37,573 nucleotides of DNA. It comes from CAYZXL01 sp964482435 (GTDB taxonomy: Bacteria > Auribacterota > JABMQX01). The notes under the pieces are model-generated. The model saw only the letters and a list, made by a program, of their open reading frames with translations. It was not told where the DNA came from and did not search any database. This document shows positions 1 through 8,405 of this stretch, piece after piece. Numbering within the stretch: position 1 is the first letter of the stretch; each line of letters begins with the position of its first letter. A program made the translations under genes and the position numbers. Location of the stretch: positions 1-37,573 of the forward strand of contig CAYZXL010000050.1 of assembly GCA_964482435.1 (NCBI GenBank). The letters are read 5' to 3'.

Positions 1-2
1 TG

Positions 3-1094
3 GAGGACAAGGGGGTGCGATCCCGGACCGTCGTTGACGGACAACCTCTCAAGAAAGAGACGATTGTTTACCATCTCGTACGCAAATGGTGTGCGCGCTG
101 TCGGCGAAGCTTTCAGGCGAGATCGCCTGGCGTTCTGCCGAAGAGCCTCTACGGGAATCAACTCCTGACGCATGTTGTGATGCAGCATTACGCCTACGAT
201 GTCCCCTTAGGTCGGCTGGAGAAGCAACCCGGCATCGGCTATGGGAGTCTCATAGCGCCTCTGCACCGGCTGGCGGGGTTGTTCGGACCGGTCATTGACA
301 GGCTCGTCGAGGAGTACCCCGCCGTCGGCGGGGTCAAACACGCCGACGAGACATCGTGGCGAACGGACGGTCACAACGGATATGTGTGGTTGTTCTGTAC
401 CAAACGCACAATCCTATTTCGTTTTCGAGCAACCCGTTCCGCGTCAGTAGCAAAAGAAGTCTTCGGCGAAAAGCCTCTGCCGGGCACTTTGGTCGTCGAT
501 CGCTATCATGCCTATAACAAAGCCCCCTGCCATATCCAATACTGCTACGCCCACTTGAAGCGGGAAGTGGAAGACCTAAAGAAGGAATTTCCGGATCGAC
601 CAGAAGTCCGGACCTTTGCAGACACCTTCGTTCCACTTCTTTCGCACGCCATGAGCTTGCGAAGTCTGCCCATCAACAACAGAGAATTCTACCGAGACGC
701 CAAAAAGACCAAGCAGACGATCCTGAAGGTCGTTGAGCACTCCGCCAGCCACCCCGGCATCGAGCGCATCCGGGACATCTTTCGCCGAAATGCTGAAAGG
801 ATGTATCGCTGGGCTGACGATCGCAATGGCACCGACGGCGCCACCGAGAACAACCTCGCCGAACGCACATTGCGTCCCACCGTCATCGCTCGCAAGGTCA
901 GCTTCGGCTCTCAGTCCGAGAATGGCGCCCGAACCCGCGAAATCCTCATGACCGTGTTACTCACACTCAAGCAACGCTTTAGTGATTTCCAAACCCGCCT
1001 CAAAGACGCCCTCGACCACCTCGCCCAAAATCCCAACCTCGACCCCTACGACCTCCTCTTCTCGCAACACCCGTCCCAACCCGCCCGTAACTGA
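3..1094 (+). CDS. IS66-family transposase (TnpC-type), 5' truncated by window edge
   Basis: DDE transposase of the IS66 family, which catalyses cut-and-paste movement of its element. The reading frame is open back to the first bases of the window, so the true start lies upstream; a GTG at 15 is only an internal candidate. A C-x2-C zinc-finger remnant (W-C-A-R-C) precedes the catalytic core. The first Asp is in H-A-D-E-T-S-W, the second in V-V-D-R-Y-H-A-Y-N, and the catalytic Glu is in E-N-N-L-A-E-R-T-L-R-P, so all three acidic residues are present. The C terminus is complete, with a TGA at 1092. The downstream sequence shows a T-rich run near 1115 but no clear terminal inverted repeat. The copy may be functional if the 5' part outside the window is intact. 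It belongs to a different IS66 subgroup from the remnant at 22.5 kb. Confidence 0.93.
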   Translation, partial: EDKGVRSRTVVDGQPLKKETIVYHLVRKWCARCRRSFQARSPGVLPKSLYGNQLLTHVVMQHYAYDVPLGRLEKQPGIGYGSLIAPLHRLAGLFGPVIDRLVEEYPAVGGVKHADETSWRTDGHNGYVWLFCTKRTILFRFRATRSASVAKEVFGEKPLPGTLVVDRYHAYNKAPCHIQYCYAHLKREVEDLKKEFPDRPEVRTFADTFVPLLSHAMSLRSLPINNREFYRDAKKTKQTILKVVEHSASHPGIERIRDIFRRNAERMYRWADDRNGTDGATENNLAERTLRPTVIARKVSFGSQSENGARTREILMTVLLTLKQRFSDFQTRLKDALDHLAQNPNLDPYDLLFSQHPSQPARN

Positions 1095-1950
1095 GGGATT
1101 ACGAAACATTGCGTTTTTTTTCTTGACACGCCGACCGAGGACGGACTAAAACATGCTCAGTTAATTGAATCAATCGGTCTAAGCAGCACGGACTGCCGGG
1201 GAACGTCGGCTGCGTTTTGGGGCAGCCGCGGCACGACAGCAGCAAGTGGGGGGTTCCACTGTGAAAAGGAACGGGTTTTACCGTCTCTGTCTTCCGCCCG
1301 CCTTTGTCTTACCATCCATCTCTGCCGTAGTGCAGCTGTTTCCTTTGTCCGACTTTTCCCCAGCGAGCATGTGGGAGGGAGGCGTGTTCCCGGTTGAACG
1401 CGCCCATCGCCCCGAAGCGCCGGGAGATTTCATGGGCGCCGGCAAGATTGCTGTGTGTTCGGCGTATATATATTGTGGGCAAGTAGTCTGCTGAGTGCGC
1501 GGGGTGACAAGGCAAGAAATGAGCGACCGCCACCCTTCTAAGGGCTGACCGCGCTGGAACGCCTGAGCCCAGGAAGCACAGGCCGGAGTTCGCGGTGGGC
1601 ACGGCGTCGGCAACCCGGTCGATGTGCCTCGATGTTTTCAAGAAGGGTTTAATGCTGATCCACATAGAACACCGTGATATAAACGGGGTATCGACGCAAC
1701 ATCCTGATACTTCATCGGTTACGCACGAAGTGATGGTGTAGTCGCGAGCTTCTTATTGGGCGCCTACAGCCGCGGTTCCGGCGTTATGCGGATCAATCTA
1801 AACAATGTTGCGGCTTGTGATGACGAAAGCAGCTGTGCATCATAGGTTGCCCGCGTCAACAGGCTGCATTTACCGATCACCACGGTTTTGGCGCCGCGAA
1901 ATATTGGCTTGCAGCCACACCTCAACACACGTCAATTTAAGGAAGCCAAA
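1095..1950. other. gene-free interval downstream of the IS66 gene
   Basis: About 850 bases with no convincing gene. Short open frames exist near 1246-1665 on both strands but lack ribosome sites and coding character. An AT-rich TATATATAT stretch near 1465 stands out against the GC-rich background. No tRNA, terminator or inverted repeat that I can support. The IS66 right end and any target duplication would be expected here but were not recognised. Confidence 0.5.
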
Positions 1951-2280
1951 ATGGAAGCGAGACCACGTTCAGCGACACAAATGAAAAACATGTTCTTAGC
2001 GGATCCCAAGCTATTGGAGCAGCTAAAGACAGATCCCGTCCGAGCACTCAACGAAACAGCGCCTAAGGCGGAGGCAGTAACCACGCCAGAATACATGCGC
2101 GATAAATGGCTCTACCGCATCGCTATCGGTGTGCTCGGCACACTTGCGCTGGTGGCGGCTATTGGCTCCGTCATACTCGTACTTGAAGGCGACAAAACGC
2201 CTGAAGTCCTTGTTGCTCTGGGGTCCGCTGCGGTAGGCGCCTTAGTTGGCTTATTCGCACCCTCTCCGACAGGCAAATAA
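1951..2280 (+). CDS. small two-TM membrane protein of unknown function
   Basis: A 109-residue protein. The ATG at 1951 is chosen over an upstream in-frame ATG at 1888 because an AAGGAAG ribosome site lies just before it and the hydrophilic N terminus begins sensibly there. Residues 1-50 are charged and helical (a pattern around F-L-A-D-P-K-L-L-E-Q-L). Two hydrophobic segments follow at about residues 53-77 and 84-103, joined by a short G-D-K-T-P-E loop, leaving a short tail of S-P-T-G-K. It is not recognised. It stands alone on the plus strand, about 700 bases before the lipoprotein gene. A short helical domain plus two membrane spans is a common layout for membrane-associated accessory components of conflict systems, but that link is only a guess. 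Confidence 0.7.
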   Translation: MEARPRSATQMKNMFLADPKLLEQLKTDPVRALNETAPKAEAVTTPEYMRDKWLYRIAIGVLGTLALVAAIGSVILVLEGDKTPEVLVALGSAAVGALVGLFAPSPTGK

Positions 2281-2997
2281 ACAATCCAGCCCAATGGGCG
2301 ACGTAGTGTCTTGAAGGTCGCTCCACTGGAAAGTCGAGTTGCATTTGGGAGGACCATGGCTGCAAATACCCGCACACCGACCACGCCCGAAGTGACGCGC
2401 GAGAAGACACCTTCAACCGCGCGCGTAGTCAGTGTGCCACAGCACTCACTGCCAGATCTCTGGGTAAGGCAACAGAGGGCTTCCCAATCGCAGACGCCCC
2501 CCAGCCAGCGATTGCACCGGACGCCGTACCGCTCGCCGAATTCTGGTAGCTTTGGTTAGCAATGGTGTCTGCTTGCGAGGACGCACCGTCAATGCCGGAC
2601 GCGGGTGAACCGCGAGTCCTTAGCCGGACGTGTCAATCGGTGGGGAGGTCTGTGAAATGATAGGGTCATGAATCTTGCGCTTCCTTAAGACTGCATTCGG
2701 AACGATCGCGACCCTGGAAATTCATCTATGAAAACGGGTGTCAAGAGTCAGGTCGAGCGGCTTCTAAGACGTGAGCGGGTCTTCCACCAGAAGACGTCGC
2801 AAGAACATCGGCGTTCGACGAAAGTGGAGGTGCGTCTGGAAGCAACTAAGCGCGTTTGTAATATTGGTTTTTGCCCTGGAAATAGAACGCGTCTTGGTCG
2901 TAAGAACGCCCCGCAGGACGTTATGCTCCCAGAGGCGCGAGACCGACGACCTGTAGTTTAAGCAAGGCAAACCTCAATAATTGAAAGGAGGCAACAG
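2281..2997. other. interval with degenerate open frames
   Basis: About 700 bases before the lipoprotein gene. An ATG at 2356 has a good GGGAGG site and opens a 67-codon frame to 2559, but the protein is Pro/Ser/Arg-rich. A second frame over the same bases, ending at a TAG near 2551, reads more like protein but has no start. This looks like a decayed gene rather than an active one. Frames at 2728-2961 are Arg-rich and unconvincing. The last 20 bases carry the strong GAAAGGAGG ribosome site of the next gene. Confidence 0.4.
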
Positions 2998-3861
2998 ATG
3001 AACAAGGTGAGGTGTGTAATTCCCATCATGATCTTGGGACTTTTCTTGGGCGGCTGTATCAACCTTCAGGAGGTGCGTGATTTCTCCGCGAGGTCCGCCG
3101 AGCTGTCGGGTTACACAGAGCTTACCGATCGGTTCCGAGACACTTATCAGCGCGAGGAACCGTACCTGACAGTGTACGCAGATGAAAAGAAACTGACAGT
3201 GGAAGGGGAGCAGAAGAAGGATGAGGAGCGGAAAGAAGCCTATGGAGATTTTATCGAGATTCACAAAAACGTGTCCCTGTACATGAGGACTCTAGCCAAG
3301 CTCGCTGGGGATGAAACCTTCGATGTCTCGAAAGAAATCGGTGCCGTAGCCGAGAAGATCAAGGAGCATCCGGAGTTTGACATCAAGGAGAAACACGTAG
3401 ATGCCTACTCCGAGTTAGCGAAGGTGGTCGCCAAGTGGTTGACGATAGCATACCAACAGAGAGCAGTTCAGAAGATGGTCAAAGAAGGCAACGGGCCTCT
3501 ACAAACGGTACTGGACGGGATGACAAACCTGGTTCGTGTGTACGAGAAGGCTCACGACAACGAGGAAGGACTTGTTTTGGGTCTTTTTAGGTTGGAGGAC
3601 GAGTTATCCAAGACAGACCCCCAGGGCAAATTGCTGAGCGTATTGTCCCGGCTGAAGAAGCAGTCTAAGGAGTTGGAATACCGGATTGCCAAGGCGAAAT
3701 ATGCCAAAGCTGAGGAAGGAATAAAAAAGGTCGCCGAGGGACACAAGAAGCTTGCCGAGGATGCAGACAAGCTTTCCAGCAAGGAAGTCAGGGCTGTCAT
3801 AGGTCAGTTGGCGAAAGACATCCAGACCATAGTGGAGGCTCTTCGCTCATCGGCGAAATAG
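2998..3861 (+). CDS. helical lipoprotein of unknown function
   Basis: A 287-residue predicted lipoprotein. The ATG at 2998 has an excellent ribosome site (GAAAGGAGG, 7 bases upstream). The N terminus is a lipoprotein signal peptide: M-N-K-V-R, a hydrophobic core, then the lipobox L-G-G-C with Cys20 as the lipid-modified residue. The mature part is almost entirely alpha-helical and charged. It includes a Lys/Glu-rich stretch at about residues 55-80 and a C-terminal coiled-coil-like region at about residues 215-287. It therefore probably sits in the envelope, anchored to a membrane, with an extended helical body. It is followed after 37 bases by another small helical protein with its own ribosome site, so the two are probably co-transcribed. 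I do not recognise the family. Confidence 0.88.
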   Translation: MNKVRCVIPIMILGLFLGGCINLQEVRDFSARSAELSGYTELTDRFRDTYQREEPYLTVYADEKKLTVEGEQKKDEERKEAYGDFIEIHKNVSLYMRTLAKLAGDETFDVSKEIGAVAEKIKEHPEFDIKEKHVDAYSELAKVVAKWLTIAYQQRAVQKMVKEGNGPLQTVLDGMTNLVRVYEKAHDNEEGLVLGLFRLEDELSKTDPQGKLLSVLSRLKKQSKELEYRIAKAKYAKAEEGIKKVAEGHKKLAEDADKLSSKEVRAVIGQLAKDIQTIVEALRSSAK

Positions 3862-3898
3862 GCACCACTCGACACTACAGAAGACCTGAGGAGGAAAT

Positions 3899-4309
3899 AT
3901 GGCTCTCGAGAATGCAAAGGAGATTGAGGAACTGGCGGATTTTCTGACGCAGTGTGCGGACTGCGTGCACGAACGGCTGATCAAGGCCGTCGCTGCCAAG
4001 GAAGTCAATCGCGTCGAAGCGTACGCGATCTTCGCGGATGAGATTGGCTTGCGTCAAAGAGCCGATAGCCTGTACCTTGAGGCGGCCAAGTGCATTGTTC
4101 GCGGTCTGGAGATCGCCCAGAAGGAGCTTATCGGTGTCGTCGGCACTGCGAACGAGGCCATCCGAAATATCGAGCGAACGAGGGCTTTTATCGATCTCGT
4201 TGCCGACGTATTAACGCTCGCGGCAGCGGCCTGCGCAGCAAAGCCGGGGCCAATCCTGGCGGCCTTGGAAGAGGTTAAGAAAGATATCGATTCGCTAAGG
4301 GAGACCTGA
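3899..4309 (+). CDS. small helical protein of unknown function
   Basis: A 136-residue all-helical protein with no signal peptide. The start is supported by a GAGGAGG site 6 bases before the ATG. Heptad-like spacing of hydrophobic residues runs through most of the chain. A less polar, Ala-rich helix lies at about residues 98-118 (V-A-D-V-L-T-L-A-A-A-A-C-A-A-K), which could be a weak membrane segment or a buried helix. It lies 37 bases after the lipoprotein gene and is probably translated from the same mRNA. The pairing suggests a complex or a partner for the lipoprotein. Not recognised as a named family. Confidence 0.8.
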   Translation: MALENAKEIEELADFLTQCADCVHERLIKAVAAKEVNRVEAYAIFADEIGLRQRADSLYLEAAKCIVRGLEIAQKELIGVVGTANEAIRNIERTRAFIDLVADVLTLAAAACAAKPGPILAALEEVKKDIDSLRET

Positions 4310-4361
4310 TCCGGTAGGACAACGATTCTCGGCTGATTCGCTTCAGCAAGGAGGCCGGCGG

Positions 4362-4445
4362 ATGCTGCGTCCAAGCGGAACGATCCCAATGAAAAGGCCT
4401 GTGACGCGGCGCAAGCCGCCCCGGGGAAGGAGGTTTCTGTCGTGA
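4362..4445 (+). CDS. candidate 27-residue basic mini-ORF
   Basis: Starts at an ATG preceded by AAGGAGG at good spacing and encodes a very basic 27-residue peptide with several Arg/Lys and Pro residues. Its TGA overlaps the GTG of the next mini-ORF (GTGA). It could be a leader or coupling peptide, or chance. Another frame through the same bases reads more like protein but has no start codon, so this call is weak. Confidence 0.25.
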   Translation: MLRPSGTIPMKRPVTRRKPPRGRRFLS

Positions 4446-4516
4446 ATCGGCGCTTGACCGACGACATGGGCGGCGTTTGTGCGACCAAGAAGGAGATGAC
4501 TAAAGGAGAGGGCTAA
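4442..4516 (+). CDS. candidate 24-residue mini-ORF coupled to the amidohydrolase gene
   Basis: A GTG with a strong GGAAGGAGG site about 8 bases upstream opens 24 codons, ending in a TAA whose last base is the A of the amidohydrolase ATG (TAATG). Without the start, the same frame stays open back to 4337 and keeps a protein-like composition, and it is in the same frame as the 3899 gene. This could be a genuine small coupled peptide, or the 3' end of a decayed gene. Confidence 0.3.
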   Translation: MNRRLTDDMGGVCATKKEMTKGEG

Positions 4517-5534
4517 TGACGAAGCCGATCGTAGACATTCACATTCACATCGCCGCAAAGGACCGGCCCGACTGCATTGTGTCTCCAACAATGCTGAGTT
4601 CGCCAGCATTCTTGTATATGCTGGCGGGGAACGGGATTGATCCTCTCGAACTGGCGGAGGATTTCGACGGCACAATCCGGAGGACCGTCCTCGGAGCGCT
4701 GGAAAGTTCCGAGTCAGTAGACAGGGGTGTAGTGCTCGCGTTGGACGGTATCTATCGCGGCGGGGACCTTCAGGAGAGCCACCTGGTGGTCTCGAACGAT
4801 TACGTCCAGGAACTCGCCAGGAACAATCCCAGGATCCTGTTTGGGGCTTCGGTGAACCCCATGCGCACTGATGCACGAGAGGAACTGGAGAAGTGTCTCG
4901 CTGGTGATCCCCCTGCGGCATTAATCAAGTGGATTCCAAACTCGCAACTAATAGACCCGATCGAGCCAGCGAATGATTGGTTTTATGAACGGATCGCGGA
5001 GGAGAACACGCCTCTTTTGTGCCATACGGGACCGGAGTACGCGGTGCCCGTGCCTGGCGGAGAGGAGAATCAGCGGCGCGGCGACCCGAGGCTATTGGAA
5101 CGGGCCCTGGATGTCGGAATCACCGTCATCGCGGCGCATTGTGCCGCCCGCTTCTTTCCGTTGGAGGAACACGACTTCCACGACGCTTGGCTGCAATGAT
5201 GTCCCGCGCCGACGACAACGGCAAATGGAAACTCTATGCCGACATTTCCGCGATGTGCACGATTTTCCGCGTGAGGACGGTGGACAGGGTACGGGAGAAA
5301 ATTCCGCCGGACCGGATGGTCCTGGGAAGCGATTATCCAATCCCAGTTGACAGCATGCCACCGATTTTAGTCGAGGACCTTACGGTGGACGAGTACTTCG
5401 AGCTCCTGTCAATCAGAAGCCCGGTCGGGAAGAATTACCGGCAACTGCTTGCAATGGGCTTTCCCAAAACCATTGGGGCGAAAGCCGCGGACCTCCTGAA
5501 CCCGAAAGCCCTCGCTTGGCATAAGGACTCTTGA
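4516..5534 (+). pseudogene. amidohydrolase-type (TIM-barrel) metal-dependent hydrolase, split by a frameshift
   Basis: Reads as one gene of about 340 codons interrupted by a single-base change. The first part runs from the ATG at 4516 (ribosome site AAAGGAGAG) to a TGA at 5197-5199. The rest continues one base back in frame from about 5193 to a TGA at 5532-5534. Joining the frames restores D-A-W-L followed by A-M-M-S-R. Motifs of the amidohydrolase superfamily (Amidohydro_2-like) are all present: D-I-H-I-H near the N terminus, L-L-C-H-T-G-P, V-I-A-A-H-C, and V-L-G-S-D-Y-P with the final metal-linked Asp. No slippery heptamer is visible at the junction, so programmed frameshifting is unlikely; a one-base deletion or sequencing error is the simplest reading. 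Substrate unknown. It lies in the same run as the lipoprotein and helical genes. Confidence 0.82.
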
Positions 5535-5538
5535 CGGC

Positions 5539-5643
5539 GTGAGCAGCGGCGCGGCGGTCCAGGCCAAACCCGACGCCCGTATTTTTCGAGTCGTGCGAGC
5601 CAACGAAGGCTCTTGGCATGGCTTTGCCGAATGCTTGCGCTGA
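5539..5643 (+). CDS. candidate 34-residue small ORF
   Basis: A GTG five bases after the hydrolase stop opens 34 codons with reasonable composition (a V-Q-A-K-P-D-A-R-I-F-R-V-V-R core). An AAGGA lies about 14 bases upstream, which is long for a ribosome site. It fills part of the 170-base gap before the DUF6765-like gene. It may be coding or chance. Confidence 0.2.
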   Translation: MSSGAAVQAKPDARIFRVVRANEGSWHGFAECLR

Positions 5644-5705
5644 TCTGACCGCCGTATCACAGGAAGGCTCTGTGACATAGACAACCAAAAAGGGGGGAAC
5701 CAAAC

Positions 5706-6734
5706 ATGCAAAAGGACTTCCACTACTACTGCATCGCCGTCCTTGCGAAGGCGGCGGGGTTCAACAAGGAAGACGCTCTCACGATTGCCTACGCGTCACA
5801 GTATGTGGACAATTCGACGGAGAGCGAGCCGATTCGGGTTGGCGAGTTGATGTTTGACCCAGTGCGCACGGCGCACATGGGTCTGAAGGCATTCGACTGG
5901 GGGGTTCAAAAACGGGTGTATATTCCGTTTCACTTTATCCCGCCGGACGCAATGGTGACCACCGCCTGGAGATACGATTTCATAACAAAGCCCAGTTCAC
6001 GTTTTGCGATGATGATTTTCAAGGAAGCCTGCAGGGAAAGAACCCGGCTGGACCGCCTGTGTCGTATTGGTGTGGCTCTGCACACACTCGCCGACACGTG
6101 GTCTCACCAGGGCTTCTCCGGGAGGCAACACGGGGAAAACGACGTGGAAAGGATTTCCATTCACACGGCAAAAGGGTGGAAGCACCTCTTCTGGGAGAAC
6201 ATCGCTCTGGACCTGCTGCCGCAGATCGGGCACGCTGAGGCGGGAGATCTCCCAGACCGGCCATTCCAGAAATGGGAGTACACCAGGGGATCAACGGGGG
6301 AGGTGGTGGAGCGAGATAACAAGCAGGAGTTCATGACCGCAGCTAAGGTTATCTACGACCGGCTGTGTGAGGCTGACAAGGCTGACCCCGAACCACCCGT
6401 GCCCTGGGAGGAGATCGAAAAGCCAATTGCTGAGCTATTGGCGCTTAAGCAGGAGGACGTTGACGAGCGCTGCGGCGAATGGGAGAAGCGTTTCGCAAGT
6501 TGGTTCAGTCCCTCGACCTTCAAGTATTACATTCTAAAGTGGAGAGATGAGGCGCTGAAGCCAGGCGAGGAGCGGGATAGGGACGAATGGAACACAAACT
6601 GGGACCCCCTTCCCCCGTCCGACTTCGCGAGGCTGCGGTTTCCGATGAAAAAGGGGTTCTACGATTCACGCTGGGTACGGTTTCACGCAGCAGCGATGAG
6701 GCAACGCCACTTCGTCCTGGAGTACTTGCCTTAG
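5706..6734 (+). CDS. DUF6765-like protein
   Basis: A 342-residue protein. The ATG at 5706 follows an AAGGGGGG purine run. The N terminus D-F-H-Y-Y-C-I-A-V-L-A followed by A-Y-A-S-Q-Y-V-D-N is the signature I associate with the uncharacterised DUF6765 family. A second conserved block, A-L-H-T-L-A-D-T-W-S-H-Q-G-F-S-G at about residues 125-140, supplies His and Asp residues. In position and pattern these resemble the metal ligands of the helical phospholipase C / S1-P1 nuclease fold, so a metal-dependent hydrolase is possible but not shown. The C-terminal half is charged and less distinctive. No signal peptide is seen, so it is probably cytoplasmic. It is the last gene of the run that begins at 2998, and a GC-rich hairpin follows its stop. 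Confidence 0.8.
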   Translation: MQKDFHYYCIAVLAKAAGFNKEDALTIAYASQYVDNSTESEPIRVGELMFDPVRTAHMGLKAFDWGVQKRVYIPFHFIPPDAMVTTAWRYDFITKPSSRFAMMIFKEACRERTRLDRLCRIGVALHTLADTWSHQGFSGRQHGENDVERISIHTAKGWKHLFWENIALDLLPQIGHAEAGDLPDRPFQKWEYTRGSTGEVVERDNKQEFMTAAKVIYDRLCEADKADPEPPVPWEEIEKPIAELLALKQEDVDERCGEWEKRFASWFSPSTFKYYILKWRDEALKPGEERDRDEWNTNWDPLPPSDFARLRFPMKKGFYDSRWVRFHAAAMRQRHFVLEYLP

Positions 6735-6743
6735 ACGTTAGCG

Positions 6744-6760
6744 GGGGCGCGGAGCGCCCC
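6744..6760 (+). terminator. GC-rich hairpin after the DUF6765-like gene
   Basis: A perfect 7-base-pair stem (GGGGCGC / GCGCCCC) with a 3-base loop starts 10 bases after the stop codon. No U-tract follows, so it is a possible terminator or mRNA 3'-end stabiliser rather than a classic intrinsic terminator. Confidence 0.4.
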
Positions 6761-7124
6761 TGTGGGGTCGGGTCAGTGGCGAGTGCCGTGGCGGTAGCCT
6801 AAGCAGCGGCGTCTTGGCCGGTGTATTTGGCGTGTGCCTTGCCCGCGGCCTGGGTCCTGGCCGAATTTCGGCTGAACCGGACAATCCGTGAAAGGTATGG
6901 GACAACTGAGAAGTACCTTTCATCCCCATCATTTGAGCGCCGGGAGTGATGGGACAAAAAACGTGCTCACGACTCGCCGGCCATCGGTGGAGTTCGGCCG
7001 ATAGGATGAGGCAGATGGCTTTACAACTCGAGGGCCCAACACGAGCCCCGTTCGCCAGGGAAGAAGGAAATGGAACCGATGAGCACAGGACGAGAAGCAC
7101 GCCAAGATGATGGCGCTGATTCCT
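6761..7124. other. gene-free interval between the hairpin and the transposase remnant
   Basis: About 360 bases. The open frame of the minus-strand transposase remnant runs on through it, but with unlike composition (Pro/Arg/Ser-rich) and no transposase motif, so I treat it as non-coding read-through. No other feature seen. Confidence 0.4.
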
Positions 7125-7574
7125 TTGTGAAGACCTCTCTCTCACGCGTTTCTTCGCAGGATGCCAACTCTCTTTCCGCCATCCCACGGTTGCGTCCTCA
7201 TTCTCCTCCCTCGCGGGCCATTTTGCTTTACGAGACTTCCACCCACGGGCACGCAGAATCCACCAAGCACGCGCCTGATGGGACCGCATCCCGAAGCGTT
7301 TCTCGATCACGTCAACCGCCCGACGCAACCCCCAAAGATCGCTGCGGTGACCGTGAGCTTCTTCCCCCTCCTCCTGGAACTCCAATACCTTTTGTTTCTG
7401 CTCGGGCGACAGGCGGGACGGCCGCGGATGAGGTTTCGCCACCACTCGTCCCCCTTGCCGCGGAGGCGCTTCGTCGTTCTCTACCGCTTCGTTCGAGCGC
7501 TCGACCGAAAACGGCCAGGGTCCCTTCATCCGAGCCACCTGTCGGGTCTCACGCCTCTGTTGCACAAGAAGCAT
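7125..7574 (-). pseudogene. truncated IS630-type transposase, winged-helix N-terminal part only
   Basis: Read on the minus strand from an ATG at 7574, the recognisable part covers about residues 50-150. R-L-S-P-E-Q-K-Q-K-V-L is followed by E-A-H-G-H-R-S-D-L-W and then R-A-W-W-I-L-R-A-R-G-W, the helix-turn-helix (HTH_33-like) block found at the N terminus of IS630-family transposases. The DDE catalytic domain that should follow is absent; the frame continues without similarity to about 6738. It is therefore a fragment left by an IS or a solitary DNA-binding remnant. It separates the DUF6765 run from the SIR2/STAND cassette and is one of several signs of past insertion activity here. Confidence 0.65.
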
Positions 7575-7722
7575 TGCCTATGGGCGCCGGACCTGCAAAA
7601 GATCCCCGCTTCTTCTCCGTCTCGTTCAATATGCAGCACGAAGGCTCCATTAGCCGCACAAGCATCAACGGTTGTTGTCTCCGCGTATTATGTCCACATG
7701 CAAAACTCGGAGGGCAGGAACA

Positions 7723-8361
7723 ATGAGCGATGTCGCAGTCGAAATAGTACGAATAATCCCTTCGGTTCTCTGGTTCTCTCTCGTCGCAGCTCTCCTTTCG
7801 GCGCTTTATAAGCCCATTCGCGACGAGTTATTGCCAAATCTACGTACCTTTGCCGGAATGGGGGTGGAGTTCTCCTTTGTCAGAGATTCTATTGATGCCG
7901 CCATAGAGTTGGCTGAAAAACACCCAAAATGGAAGGTCGCGATATCTGCGACGGCGAAGAGGAGAGCACTGAACCGCGTCAGGAGGCATTTGAACTTTTT
8001 CAGAGACGTTCAGATCCTCTGGCTGGATGATTCTCCTGAGTACAGCATCAACGAGCGAAGAATGTTTTCGAGTCTGCGGGCTGAAATAGATGTAGCGAAA
8101 AGCACCGAGGAGGCTCTCGGACATTTGAGGAGCGGACGCCACGACCTCGTGATCTCTGATATGGCTCGTGGCGATGACGCCCAGGCCGGTCTTGCGTTTC
8201 TGGAGCAATTCCGAAATGAGAGTAAGACCATCCCTGTAATCTTCTACGTCGGCCTCTTTGAGCCCGGAAGAGGCGTCCCTCCTCATGCCTTCGGCATTAC
8301 GAATCGCCCTGACGAGCTGCTCCATTTGACACTTGATGCATTGGAAAGGCAGAAACACTGA
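7723..8361 (+). CDS. membrane-anchored receiver-like (REC-like) protein
   Basis: A 212-residue protein. The ATG at 7723 is preferred to an upstream in-frame start at 7672 because GGAGGG lies 8 bases before it and the membrane segment then begins at the N terminus. Residues about 10-29 form one TM segment. Residues about 96-210 resemble a response-regulator receiver: acidic pair D102-D103 in L-W-L-D-D-S-P, and the likely phosphoacceptor D146 in L-V-I-S-D-M. A Pro-Val-Ile-Phe strand and a G-I-T-N-R-P-D-E-L-L end follow, where the usual Lys is not evident. Such receiver-like domains recur beside SIR2 or TIR effectors in conflict cassettes (family knowledge). It is the first gene of the three-gene cassette, 44 bases before the SIR2-like gene. 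No histidine kinase is nearby, so the input signal is unknown. Confidence 0.8.
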   Translation: MSDVAVEIVRIIPSVLWFSLVAALLSALYKPIRDELLPNLRTFAGMGVEFSFVRDSIDAAIELAEKHPKWKVAISATAKRRALNRVRRHLNFFRDVQILWLDDSPEYSINERRMFSSLRAEIDVAKSTEEALGHLRSGRHDLVISDMARGDDAQAGLAFLEQFRNESKTIPVIFYVGLFEPGRGVPPHAFGITNRPDELLHLTLDALERQKH

Positions 8362-8405
8362 GGGATCGCCATGACCGCGACCCCATAACATGTAGGAGAC
8401 TAACG

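Noticed and set aside
1460..1475. TATATATAT run as a promoter -10 region
   Set aside because: No matching -35 box and no gene positioned to use it.
2356..2559. Small ORF with a good ribosome site
   Set aside because: Product is Pro/Ser/Arg-rich and a competing frame over the same bases looks more coding but lacks a start; probably a decayed gene.
5188..5200. Programmed -1 frameshift in the amidohydrolase
   Set aside because: No slippery heptamer or downstream stem is visible; deletion or error is simpler.
6738..7124. Continuation of the minus-strand transposase frame
   Set aside because: No transposase motif and a Pro/Arg/Ser-rich composition; taken as read-through after truncation.
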